Below, piece by piece: positions 10,193 to 19,537 of a DNA stretch of 64,000 nt. The notes under the pieces are model-generated. The model ran no database searches, was not told where the DNA came from, and saw only the letters and a program-made list of their open reading frames with translations. Position numbers and translations under genes: made by a program. Position 1 is the first letter of the stretch, and each line of letters starts with the position of its first letter. The DNA is from Annona cherimola (taxonomy: Eukaryota > Streptophyta > Magnoliopsida > Magnoliales > Annonaceae). The stretch spans positions 47,161,452 through 47,225,451 of the forward strand of contig CM059972.1 of the NCBI GenBank assembly GCA_030490835.1, in the 5' to 3' direction.

Positions 10193-12015
10193 TGTTGGGT
10201 CCCGAATAGATGGCAAAACCCAAGAGGGGAGGGGTGAATTGGGTTCTTAAAAATTTCTTTGGTAACTTAAAAACTTAACCCCTTGTAGAATTAATCCCCT
10301 TGAATGAAGAAACTGAATGGAAAGCAAAGTAATAAAGAGAGCAGAAATAAAAGCAAGTAGACAAGGATTTTATAGTGGTTCGGGCAACCTCCCTACTCCA
10401 CTCTTCCAAGCTCACACTCCTTGTGACTTGGGTTCCACTATTGTATTCCGCGAATACAACTAGAGCCTCTTGCTCTCTTCTAGATTCTAGCTCTAGGGGG
10501 CATATACAACCAGAGCCTCTTGCTCTCTTCTAGATTCCAGCTCTAGGGGGCATCAACAACTAGAGCCTCTTGCTCTCTTCTAGATTCCAGCTCTAGGGGG
10601 CATCAATCACTTAGCACAAGTAGGTGATGAGTCACACTCCAATCACACACTACTTTGCTACCACTTGATCTTAGCTACGCAAGCTAAATCAAGTTCAACA
10701 CAAACAAGTAAACAATAAAAGTAAACTACACTTTACAGGTGTGTAGAAACGATTTAGCGCAGGGAAGAACTTGTAGATGATGGCTTTGAAGTTTCTGAAT
10801 GTAGCTCTTGCAACTTGAAACACAATTCTTCCTCCTTGAGTGATTTGATCTCTTTGAAGCTCTTATGGATATGAGTTAAGCTCACTTAATGATCCTCTTA
10901 TATCTCCTTCGTTCACAATGGGTTGTATTTATAAGTTTGGAGGGAATCCGAACGTTAGAAGGTTGGTGGCGTGCATTTAATGCGCCAACGTTCGAAAATA
11001 AATCCGACCGTTGCGACCCAAGTCGCAGGTGGAGTCGACTTCGGGTGCGACTTCACCCAAGTCGCTGACGGAGTCGACTTCGGGTGCGACTTCGCAGACT
11101 CCGATCTTCAGTTTTCAACGCTGGAAGTTTTTCCTCGATTGAAGTCGATCATGAAGTCGACTTGGTTTTGCGACTTCACCCAAGTCGCAGTCTGGAGTCG
11201 ACTTGGCTTCGCGACTTCACTTCCTGTAGCGTCTTCAAGTTCCAGGTTGGGTCGACTTGGCTTCAGACTTGACTCAAGTCGCAGGTGGAGTCGACTTCGT
11301 GTGCGACTTCACCTCGTCAGTTGATTTTCTGAACTTTGGAACTTGGTTCTTCATTTTCCTTTTGGATATTAGTCTTCTCTTCTGCTTCTTTTGTATTTTT
11401 CATGTCTTGAATCATTGAGTCTTGCTTTCATTAGCTCCATGATCTCCAAACCTTTGACTTGATAGACTTGATTTGATCTTGAACACCTTGAAACTTTTTG
11501 TCTTGGATTTGAGAGGCTTTGAGTTGATGTTTGAAATCATTTAATCTTGAAACTGCATCTTTGATCTTTGAAAGAAGCTTGAATCAGTATCTTTGAATCT
11601 CCAAAACCTCAAGTCGCACTTCGGGGTCGACTTCGTTCGCGACTTCACCCAAGTCGCAACTGGAGTCGACTTGGCCTGCGACTTGGCAGCTCCGTGTCCC
11701 AACTTTCAACTCTGGAGAAAATTGCACGACTGAAGTCGATAACGAGGTCGACTTCGTCTGCGACTTGGCTACCCAAGTCGCATGTGGAGTCGACTTGACC
11801 TGCGACTTCACTTGCTCTTTCTCCCATTTCAACTCTGGACGTTTTAGGCACATTGAAGTCGATCTTGGAGTCGACTTGGGGAACGACTTGGCCTTCCAAC
11901 TTGATTTTCTTCAAATGTATATTCCTTAAGACATTTCACAAACTTGTTAGTAGCCAAGACTTTCTCAAATTGATTTGTTAATCATCAAAATATGGATTTA
12001 GCTATATTTCCAACA
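10193..12015 (-). repeat. 5' LTR of copia A
   Basis: Same length and content as the left copy (offset 7139). The single difference I found is A11742 where the other LTR has G4603. It supplies the promoter of the element; transcription runs leftwards. Confidence 0.95.
10926..10933 (-). promoter_or_regulatory. TATA box of copia A 5' LTR
   Basis: On the minus strand reads TATAAATA. It separates the GTCGAC repeat-rich U3 (11000-12015) from the R/U5 part (10193 to about 10900). The start of transcription would be about 30 bp to the left. The same box is at 3787-3794 in the other LTR. Confidence 0.6.
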
Positions 12016-12020
12016 AAGTG
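12016..12020. repeat. Target-site duplication of copia A, right
   Basis: AAGTG immediately after the terminal CCAACA; matches 3049-3053 exactly. Confidence 0.9.
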
Positions 12021-13689
12021 GACCCCTATAAATAGAGGAGCAGGCCATGGAAGAAATTCACAATCATCCCAGCTCAAAAATCACTTGAGAAACTTCATTT
12101 TCCATCCCCACACGTTTTAGCCTTAAGGAAAGAAGAGAATCGAAGGTTGGAGTGAGAAAAGGCGAGTAAAAGAGGCATAACTTCGCTTGAGGTAAGTGGA
12201 TTCCCCTCAAACTTGTTTTGAATGATAGATGAGGTAAAACCATGCTTAGATAATCCCCAAAAATGAGAAAATAAGTATAGATATAATGTTTAAATGGAAT
12301 TATGCCAAAACATCAAAAATTTGGAGCAAAGATAGGGTATTTGGGAAAATAGCATATGATATATGAAAATAATGCTCCAAAATTGATTAGTGATGATTTG
12401 GGATGTATGATTATGATAAATATGATGTTAGAATAATGATATATTAATTTCATGATTTTTGGAATTAAGGATTATGCTTAAGTGAATTTATGATGATTTT
12501 TATTATATGGAGAAAATGATTTTTTTGGCCAAGTAAATGATGATAAATTCAAAATATATGAAACGTCCAATGATATACTAGGCATAAGGTATGTCATGGT
12601 ATTTTTTATTTTTGGAAAAAATATCAATTTTTGAAATCCATGAACAGTAACCACGGATGAACAGTGATTGCTACAGTGATTTGCTACAGTGAACAGCATG
12701 ATTTTGAAGAAAATTTGAGAATAATATTTAAATATAAGGATGAAAATTTTGAAGAACCTATGGATAAAAAAATATCCACATAAAGAGATAATGCCCAAAT
12801 AATATAGAGCATGCATGGTAAGCAGCTTGAATAGAAGAAATGAAAATATCATTTCTCCTTGAATACGAAAAGGAAAAGAGAAGGTCGAAGACACCTCCTA
12901 AGAAGGTAAGCCAGTTATATGTTTTGCAAATTATTTTCAAAATGCTTGAAATTGTTTGTGAATTGCTTTATGAAATTTATTTAAGGTTGGCCATACCTAT
13001 AACTGCTTTACATGAATTGAAGTTCGTTTTGTGAAATTGTTTATTAAATGCTTTTTATGAAATTGTTTATGATTTGCAAATATCATGCCGGCATGTGTAT
13101 GTGAATGAGCATGTGCACGAGGAATAGACCTTAGTCGAGGTAGTAAGCGGACCGAATGTCCCCATCGCTATTGCCAAGTCGCTTAATAGGCCCAGGCCGG
13201 CGGCGACCTCCCTGAAATGGGAGCATGTATGGGATGGGCGCCTAGCTAGCGTCGCATCCAACGGAATGTCATGAATGCTATGTATGCATTGCATTTGCAT
13301 TTTATGAAATGCATGAAAATGATTGAAAAATTCTGAATAGCTTGCTTACTGAGTATTATTACTCACCCATGCTTTTTCAACAACAGACAGGAAAAGATGA
13401 TGAAGGCAGCATGTAAAATGACATACAGTTTTGATGAAATATTGTATATGTAAAGACAATGATGATAATTTTGAAATGGAAATGAATATTTCTGTTTTAT
13501 GAAGCAGTTTTGAGTTATAACTGTGATATGTGAAATATATTTCATGTTAGATGAATGATGGAAATTTTCCATGTATTAATGATAAAAAAAAATCCTGCCG
13601 TGTGATCAGGGCAACAATCCTGAGTCACGTTTACCAATCAAAACGATCCCGGAGTAAGGCTTCTAGGCACCTCGGTTCGGGGCGCCACA

Positions 13690-13940
13690 AGTCATGTCGG
13701 CATATTGATATCATGTGATGTTCATGGACATGTGCACATGTATGATGTAAATGAAGAGGCTTTGGTGGAGGTAGAAAGCAGATCAGGGGGTCCCCCTTCA
13801 CTATTGCCGAGTCGTATGGGCTGTGTGTCAACAACGTCCTCCCCAGAGGTGAAGGTAAAGGAATGTTATGTGTGAATGAATGCATTGCATTTTCATTCAT
13901 GGATTGAAAAGGAAAGCATGGATTTGAATTCACTTGACTC
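13690..13940 (+). repeat. Truncated LTR-like unit 3
   Basis: Repeats the block seen at about 13085-13330 (same order of GCCGAGTCG-type words, a gap of similar size and a GAATGCATTGCATTT tail), then stops abruptly at the Athila-type LTR fragment. No coding capacity. Confidence 0.4.
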
Positions 13941-14176
13941 TATTTTGCATTTGACTTGCCCGCATGCCTATAATTTGCCCGTCGTTCCTGTAAAAAATGA
14001 ATGAACTAAAAATGCCTAATTTATGCTAAAAATTCTCAAAAACTGTATAATGCTCCTAAAATCCAGAGCAAGTGAAAATTAAGCTAAATGGATGCAAACT
14101 GAGCCTAATCCCTTCGACTAACAAGCAAAAATCGTCTGAAATGGGCCATGATAACTCGCATTTTCACTAGTTATCA
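13941..14176 (-). repeat. Athila 3' LTR, truncated (first ~236 bp)
   Basis: Homologous to 56300-56551 of the solo LTR, including the LTR start TGATAACTAG (minus strand). Where it meets LTR-like unit 3 at about 13940 the rest of the LTR is missing. Left boundary is approximate. Confidence 0.7.
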
Positions 14177-14189
14177 CACCCCTAAACTT
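14177..14189 (-). other. Polypurine tract of the Athila element
   Basis: Minus strand AAGTTTAGGGGTG directly before the LTR start TGATAAC. Confidence 0.7.
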
Positions 14190-14892
14190 AAATGCTGCTA
14201 GTCCTCGAGCAACACATGCATACACAATGAATGAATGAATGAATGAACGAATGTGGACTCTATCAACTCAACTTGCTTCCCATTATGCTTCTATCAATCC
14301 ACTTCTCTATTCAATAAGGTCAAGAATATTCTAAACTTAAAAAATCATCCATTACACAAAACAGGGCATGCATTTTCATTGTTCATTTGCAAACCAAGTT
14401 ACATGTATGTGACAGAATTCTCTAGTACAAAGTAATAATTCAACACGTTAATCTTCCTCTTGATCAAAAGAAACTGGTTAGAAAATCAATAAAAACAGGT
14501 GAACTAAGGTATAAGCTGAACTAACTGGTCAAAGAAAATGACAATCATTCACTGGATTCAATTTTTTCCCAACTGCACATTCTCCCTCACCAAACTTATT
14601 GCAAAACTCTCCTCACCATATTTCTGGATATCTGGAGATCTGTTTTTTTAGCTCCCCTCACCATATTTCAGGGTATTTGGGGAGAATTTTGATTTTAAAG
14701 TATTATTACTGTGATTTTCCTTTGCTGTTTTATGCAAACCTTGACATTTGTTAATGCCAAGTCCCGGTTACTCATCTTAGGTCAATCACCCCCTTTTTAC
14801 TATTTTGATTACTTGCTAGGGGTACCGGACATGCCTGTAGAGATTTTTGTCAAGTATTACCATTTCTGAACCCATTAATTCCTTTAAAGCAC
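14190..14892 (-). other. Athila 3' non-coding region, distal part
   Basis: AT-rich, with a short ATGAATGA microsatellite near 14226-14250. No ORF with recognisable content. It continues, in the original element, into 46639-47060 on the other side of the giant insertion. Confidence 0.55.
14888..14892. repeat. Target-site duplication of the giant element, left
   Basis: AGCAC directly before TGAAGAG; repeated at 46639-46643. Confidence 0.85.
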
Positions 14893-14940
14893 TGAAGAGA
14901 TATATTTTTCACCATGATAAAAAAAAAGAGCAGTAGCAGC

Positions 14941-15217
14941 AAAATCGCTGCTCTCCGTAAAAACAAGAGCTGGAGGGGCCAAAGCAGACACCGAGCCAGG
15001 CGTTCACATCGGAAGAAGCAATTAAAAAAAAAGTGGGATCTGGAGGAGAGACGGATGTGGTTGGAGACGACCCGGAGGAGATGCTGCCATATAGGTCGCT
15101 GCTGGAATCAAAGCTAGCCGGAAGTTGGGTTTCGCTGGCTCGTAAGGCCATATTTGGACGAGAAATGCAGGAGGTCGCGGGTTCAGCAGTGGTCGGATGG
15201 GAGATGGGTTGTAGCAG
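14941..15217. other. Unidentified GC-rich segment at the LTR start
   Basis: Frames are open on both strands (for example minus 14909-15415), and the segment is preserved in the other LTR (31327-31615). No family was recognised. It may be another captured fragment, since the adjoining segment clearly is. Confidence 0.3.
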
Positions 15218-15805
15218 ATGCCGCCCTTGCCGTTGAACCGCAACATTATCGTCATGTGGAGCCTGCCGGTGGTGGTGTCGGTGCTGATGTTCGGAACGTG
15301 CATTCTGATAGGGGTGGAGCTGGACGCGGGGAAGGTGTTCACCACCACGTCCTTCTTCAAGATACTGCAGGAGCCGGTGAGGAACTTCCCGCAGGCGCTC
15401 ATATCCATCTCGCAAGCGATGATATCACTGGAGAGGATGGATGGGTACATGACGAGCAAGGAGCTGTTGAAGAACGCGTCTTTGAAGATCTCTCATGGAA
15501 AAAAAAAGTACGGTCTTGTTGGTCCGAACGGCAAGGGCAAATCGACGCGGTTGAAGCTCCTTGCTTGGCGGAAGATCCCTATCCCGAAGAACATCGATAT
15601 GTTGGTTGTGGAGCAGGAGGTGGTTGGAGATGATAAGACGGCGCTGGAGGCGGTTGTTTCTGCGAATGAAGAGCTGGTGAAGCTTCGGCAGGAGGTGACT
15701 GAGCTGCAGGATTCATCTGTTGCTGCTGCTGAGGAAGATGGAGATGGAGATGATGACACAGGAGAAGGAGCAGCAGACGACGACGTCGATGAACGGCCTG
15801 GATGA
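15218..15805 (+). pseudogene. Captured chimera: ABCC transporter TMD piece fused to ABCF NBD piece
   Basis: A 195-codon open frame. Residues about 1-82 match part of the transmembrane region of a plant ABCC (MRP) transporter: [20 protein letters not shown], then [20 protein letters not shown] and [16 protein letters not shown]. From about residue 83 it becomes the N-terminal nucleotide-binding domain of an ABCF (GCN-type) protein: [20 protein letters not shown], a Walker [10 protein letters not shown], and LLAWRKIP...[16 protein letters not shown], then an acidic stretch. The join falls in a shared S-K-E-L-type motif, and the fusion is in frame. Both host genes normally contain far more sequence; no Q-loop, signature or Walker B follows. 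It lies upstream of the LTR promoter, so expression is doubtful. Confidence 0.8.
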
Positions 15806-16215
15806 GACCTTGTACAATGAGCGGCTGAAGCGCGACATCGACAGCCACTGGAACGCCGACGTGCCCGACTCGGTGGAAGGATTCGTGAAGGTCTTCAAGG
15901 ACGAGATGTTTGGGTCGGTGGACTCGTCGTCTCTCTCTCAATTGCAAGGACTTCAACTGAAGGTCGCAGCAGCTGCAGCCACTGCCTCAGCAGCTCAGTA
16001 ACAATCGGGAGCTTCCTCAGCTTCGCTGTACCAGACCCGGCAGAACATGAGCCAGCAAATGCAATCTGGCTTCGGCAGCAGCATGGCGGCATCTTCTCCG
16101 TCGAGGGCGGCGTCGTCGTCATTCGGGCTCGATCCTTCTTCCGCGGTGGCTGCCGTAGTCATGAACTCGAGGGCTGCAGCGTTCGAGAAGCGAAGCCAGA
16201 GCTCCCCTGAGCGGG
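15793..16215 (+). pseudogene. Captured fragment, possibly a plant CCCH zinc-finger protein C-terminal region
   Basis: Reading frames here give Ser/Ala/Gln-rich sequence: LSQLQGLQLKVAAAAATASA, then a stop in this LTR, then MSQQMQSGFGSSMAASSPSR and FGLDPSSAVAA...MNSRAAAFEKRSQS. The last part resembles the region after the zinc fingers in plant tandem CCCH proteins, where an NSRxAAFxKRSQS motif is common. The preceding stretch (ETLYNERLKRDIDSHWNADV) is not recognised. The 3' LTR copy (32206-32615) lacks the stop after the alanine run. Low-complexity composition makes the family call tentative. Confidence 0.4.
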
Positions 16216-16232
16216 CGGCGGTAAGCCGTCAT

Positions 16233-16475
16233 CCAGGCTTCACGACCAACAGCTTCGGCGGCTCCACCTTGATCGAACTCTGCCCGCTTGCTCTCTGCCA
16301 CATGAAGACGGCGACGCAGCCGACGAAGACGGCAATCGAGGATCATCAGGAACTGGCTATTCTCAAGGAGGATGGCGGCTCCTGAATCGGAGGCCATGGC
16401 CGCCGGACCGAAGTTCCCCTTAAGGATCGCCAACATGAGATCGAGCGGGGAGAGCTTCATTAGGCCGAACTGCAT
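16233..16475 (-). pseudogene. Captured NADPH-cytochrome P450 reductase N-terminus (antisense)
   Basis: On the minus strand an ATG at 16475 opens MQFGLMKLSPLDLMLAILKG, then residues ASDSGAAILLENSQFLMIL. This is the N-terminal leader of plant NADPH-cytochrome P450 reductase, which anchors the enzyme in the ER membrane. A frameshift follows. The next frame continues with IAVFVGCVAVFMWQRASG (membrane anchor and exit) and IKVEPPKLLVV. The flavin domains are absent. Both LTRs carry the same frameshift, so it predates the last transposition. Sequence upstream (16480-16640) could be its 5' UTR. It is the only piece recognised here in antisense orientation. Confidence 0.75.
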
Positions 16476-16950
16476 GGTGTCACCGGACTGTCGAATGATG
16501 AGACGAACAGCTGAGATGGAATCTCTAAAACTAGGGAGAGGGGGAGAGAACCTCTCTCTTCTTCTTCTTCTTTTTTGGAGGGAGCCCGCAGAGCCGAGCC
16601 AGCGGCAGTTGTGGCATTTTCGCAGTTTAGCTACCCGGATTTCTAGCCGTTTCGGGCTCCAGCGTGATTTCGGCATCTTTTTGGATGAACGTGGTTTCAG
16701 ATTCTGCGTTCTGCAGATTGTTCTTCCTTCTCTCGAAGTTGTCTACGGGCGAACTGTCCTTCCTTCCCCATCTTGTCGTCGTGGTCTTCTTCTTTTTCGC
16801 GAGCAACCCTTGCAGAAGGGAACCGCATGAACACGCGCAAATGTTACAGTGTCAACGGAAAATATTGCTCTGCCGAAACGAGTGCGGTGGTGCCGAATCT
16901 TCCAGAGAGCAACATTTTCTGTGCAATGAGGCTTTTGTCTGGAAGGAGCA

Positions 16951-17273
16951 GATGATGCGCGTGCTTTCTGTGGCCAGGGCGGGCACCTGCGATGACCCGA
17001 CGAAGAGGCCCTCCATGCTTGACGTGGTGAGGCTGCTCAAGAAAATGAAGGCTGAGGGGGGAAACGGTGGAGGCGACACACCAGTTCGACGAGGAGAACG
17101 TGCTCAGCCGGGGCCGCCACAGGGTCGTCTTCAAGGCCTGCTTCCCCGACGGGACGGTCCACTCCATCCACCGCCTTCCAGTCATCAGCAGCACCCGAAG
17201 CGTCGGCTTCTGCCACGATGGCGCCGATGGTAGGGTCCATCATTTACGTCTCGCCGGAGGCGGCGCCCGGTGA
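16951..17273 (+). pseudogene. Captured, shuffled receptor-like kinase fragments
   Basis: Three pieces of plant receptor-like kinase in non-natural order. First (about 16951-17055) a kinase C-terminal end: MMRVLSVARAGTCDD and RPSMLDVVRLLKKMKAE. Second (about 17067-17180) the N-lobe: EATHQFDEENVLSRG then VVFKACFPDGTVHSIHRLP. Third (about 17193-17272) the activation-segment end: EASASATMAPMVGS then YVSPEAAP. No catalytic HRD or DFG motif lies between them. Pieces two and three look like one LRR receptor kinase; piece one may be another. Frames differ between pieces. The same arrangement is in the 3' LTR (about 33350-33672). Confidence 0.7.
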
Positions 17274-17394
17274 TGTTCAGCAGAACTTCTCAGACCGCCG
17301 GGGCAGAGGAGCACGGCGCAGAAGGCGAAATAGAAGTTGCAGGGAAGGGAGAAAAAGAAATCTCGACCAAGGGACAGATGTGCTCTACGCGAAA

Positions 17395-17630
17395 GCAGTT
17401 CCGCGGGAAAGCGTTTCCGGTGCAGTTCCGCGGGAAAGAGGTTCCACGCGAATCCGGTTCCGCACAAGTGTAGCTTGGCGCCCAAGCAAATGGAGTTCCG
17501 CGAAAATGCTTAGTTCAGCATGGCTATAGTTTCGCGGTAGTGAAATCCCCTGCCAATGCAGTTCCGCGGCAACGAAGTTCCGCGGCAATGCTTTTCCGCG
17601 GGCGACGAAGTTCCGCGGGAACGCTCACGG
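17395..17630 (+). repeat. GTTCCGCGG repeats upstream of the LTR TATA box
   Basis: About ten imperfect copies of GTTCCGCGGxAA-like words at irregular 15-30-bp spacing, ending about 20 bp before the TATA box. Mirrored at 33790-34000. Confidence 0.8.
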
Positions 17631-17643
17631 CTGCCGAGTCGCC

Positions 17644-17651
17644 TATAAATA
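17644..17651 (+). promoter_or_regulatory. TATA box of the giant element's 5' LTR
   Basis: TATAAATA in the context GCCTATAAATAGAGGC, followed by a purine-rich leader (CGAGAACGGGAGAGAAC). It sits between the GC-rich fragment block and the AT-rich tandem arrays, so U3 would be about 2.8 kb and R/U5 about 2.2 kb. Copy in the other LTR at 34014-34021. Confidence 0.7.
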
Positions 17652-17825
17652 GAGGCTCTTGGCCCTTTCATTCGACACAACGAGAACGGGAGAGAACTTT
17701 GAGCGGAGAACTCAACGAAGACAGGAAAGGGAGCTCTCCCGCGCTCAAAAAGGAGAGAACATGAGTTCTCCATATATTTTTTTTAGTTAAAAAAAAGAAA
17801 AAAAAGAGAGTTTTTTTTTCTTATA

Positions 17826-18365
17826 TATATACATATATATAGATACATATATATTATTTTCAAAAACTACTTTTCCAACGTGGATACTCCCCGACTGGCG
17901 GGTTGAATTGACACACGGGTTAAGTATATTTTCTCTTTTAAAAATATCTATGTGTATATTATATATATATACATATATATTATTTTCAAAAACTACTTTT
18001 CCCAACGTGGATACTCCCCGACTGGCGGGTTGAATTGACACACGGGTTAAGTATATTTTCTCCTTTAAAAATAAAATAAAAATATATATGTGTATATTAT
18101 ATATATATCTATATATACATATATATTATTTTCAAAAAAATCTACTTTTCCCAACGTGGATACTCCTCGACTGGCGGGTTGAATTGACACATGGGTTAAG
18201 TATATTTTCTCCTTTAAAAATAAAATAAAAATATATATATATATATTATATATATATATCTATATATACATATATATTATTTTCAAAAACTGCTTCTCCC
18301 AACGGGGATACTCCCCGACTGGCGGGTTGAATTGACACACAGGTTAAGTATATTTTCTCTTTAAA
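17826..18365. repeat. Four tandem units of ~127-149 bp in R/U5
   Basis: Each unit joins an AT dinucleotide tract, a conserved core (GTGGATACTCCCCGACTGG and GGTTAAGTATATTTTCTC) and a TTTAAAAATA tail. Core positions are near 17881, 18008, 18157 and 18305. A diverged fifth copy lies near 18668-18725. Confidence 0.8.
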
Positions 18366-18399
18366 AATAAAAATAAATATATGAGTATTTTCTACAAAA

Positions 18400-18620
18400 A
18401 TATATCAAAATACACATATATATTCAAAGGCATCCAAAAATCAATATTTTGATTTCTAAAATTACATAGATGTCCCGCATCCAAAAATTAAGATTTTGAC
18501 TTCTAAGATTATATAAATGCCCCGCGGGCCTTCAAAAATGAATATTTTGTCCCGCGGGCCTTCAAAAAAATATAGGTATTTGCCCCATGGGCCCCAAAAA
18601 TATATATATATATATTTAGA
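18400..18620. repeat. Short tandem units with CCCGCGGGCCTTCAAAAA
   Basis: Two copies of a ~30-bp unit here against four in the 3' LTR (45231-45345), next to diverged ATCCAAAAATxAATATTTTG units. Copy number has changed between the LTRs. Confidence 0.7.
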
Positions 18621-18777
18621 CTTTAAAAATATATATATTATAAAAAAGAATTTTCATATACTTTTGCCTGAGTAGATACTCCACAAACAGTGGGTTAAGT
18701 TGACGCGCAGGGCTAAGTACCTTTCTATTATATATATACAAAAAAGAATATATATATATATATATGACCTCTTTGCT

Positions 18778-19070
18778 CAATCCGAGCCTTAATGTCCGAG
18801 CAAGCCCAAAATGGCCCAAAGCTCTCCGAAAAGCCCAAGATGGCTCAAGACCCTCAAAAAAGCTCGAGATGGCCCAAAACTCTCCAAAAAGCCCAAGATG
18901 GCCCAAAACCCTCCAAAAAGCCCAAGATGGCCCAAAACTCTCTAAAAAGCCCATGATGGCCCAAAACCCTCTGAAAAGCCCAAGATGGCTCAAGACCCTC
19001 CAAAAAGCCCAAGATGGCCCAAAACTCTCCAAAAAGCCCAAGATGGCCCAAACTCTTTTCAACAAGCCCA
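18778..19070. repeat. 29-bp minisatellite, about 10 copies
   Basis: Unit GCCCAAGATGGCCCAAAAC plus CTCCAAAAA. Because 29 is not a multiple of three, it keeps several frames open on both strands (for example minus 18616-19065). These frames are not genes. The 3' LTR array (45578-45835) is shorter. Confidence 0.85.
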
Positions 19071-19360
19071 GTTGGGCCCAAACCTTTTTAATTGGTCAAA
19101 AATGACCCAAACATACTTTTTAAATTCGGTTGAATCCATTTCTTGGTAAAACCACCAAATTGTTCAATCCAGAGGCTGAATGCGGGAGACGCTGGTTTCT
19201 TGTACAAGTACAGATGCAGAAAGCGGGACACGCTGGTCTGCTGTGTAAATCTAGAAGCTAAGAGCGCACTTAGTTTGCTGTGTAGGGTCACTAGTGTAGC
19301 CGACGGGCCCCTCACTAGTTCCCAAACCGAGTCATCGCTGGTCGACGGGCTAAGCGTAAA

Positions 19361-19537
19361 CTCACATTTAAGACATGGCGCGTGGCGTCATGTACCTCAC
19401 ATTTAAGTCATGGCGCGTGGCGTCATGTACCTCATATTTATGTCATGGCGCACGGCGTCATGTACTTCATATTTAAGATATGGCGTGTGGCGTCATATAC
19501 CTCACATTCGAGTCACGGCGCGGGGCGAAGTGTACTA
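19361..19537. repeat. 35-bp tandem repeat, 5 copies
   Basis: Unit core CATGGCGCGTGGCGTCATGT plus ACCTCACATTTAAG. Five copies here and five at about 46115-46290. Confidence 0.85.

Larger units (their letters stand above)
3054..12015 (-). mobile_element. Copia A: young, structurally complete Ty1/copia retrotransposon
   Basis: An 8962-bp element on the minus strand bounded by TGTTGG...CCAACA and by a perfect 5-bp target duplication AAGTG (3049-3053 and 12016-12020). Order on the minus strand: 5' LTR 10193-12015, initiator-Met primer site, gag 10144-8330, pol 8322-5248, polypurine tract, 3' LTR 4876-3054. The domain order protease-integrase-RT-RNase H marks it as Ty1/copia. Both LTRs are 1823 bp, and I found one difference (G4603 against A11742). 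Both ORFs are open with catalytic motifs present, so it may still be mobile. It sits inside LTR-like unit 2. The exact copia lineage is not decided here. Confidence 0.95.
2215..13689 (+). repeat. Degenerate LTR-like unit 2, interrupted by a copia element
   Basis: Starts TGTGGAACCC and ends GGCGCCACA. Removing the copia insertion and one AAGTG copy (about 8967 bp) leaves about 2.5 kb. The part before the insertion matches 185-1010, and the part after it (12021-12990) matches 1020-2150 including a CTATAAATAG at about 12027. Beyond 12990 the unit has extra sequence: an ACTCACCC-containing stretch near 13360, then the tail shared with 1-184. It is non-coding throughout; 12021-13689 holds no gene that I can support. 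Confidence 0.45.

Noticed and set aside
14887..14893. 7-bp target duplication AAGCACT for the giant insertion
   Set aside because: The outer bases are shared by chance with the element's TG and CA ends; a 5-bp AGCAC duplication with TG...CA termini fits an LTR element.
16119..16676. 185-codon minus-strand frame as a complete gene
   Set aside because: Only its middle is the P450-reductase leader; the rest is antisense of other fragments and probable 5' UTR.
18616..19065. 149-codon minus-strand frame (repeated WAILGFLESFGPSWAF-like peptide)
   Set aside because: It is the translation of the 29-bp minisatellite, open in several frames on both strands, and not a gene.
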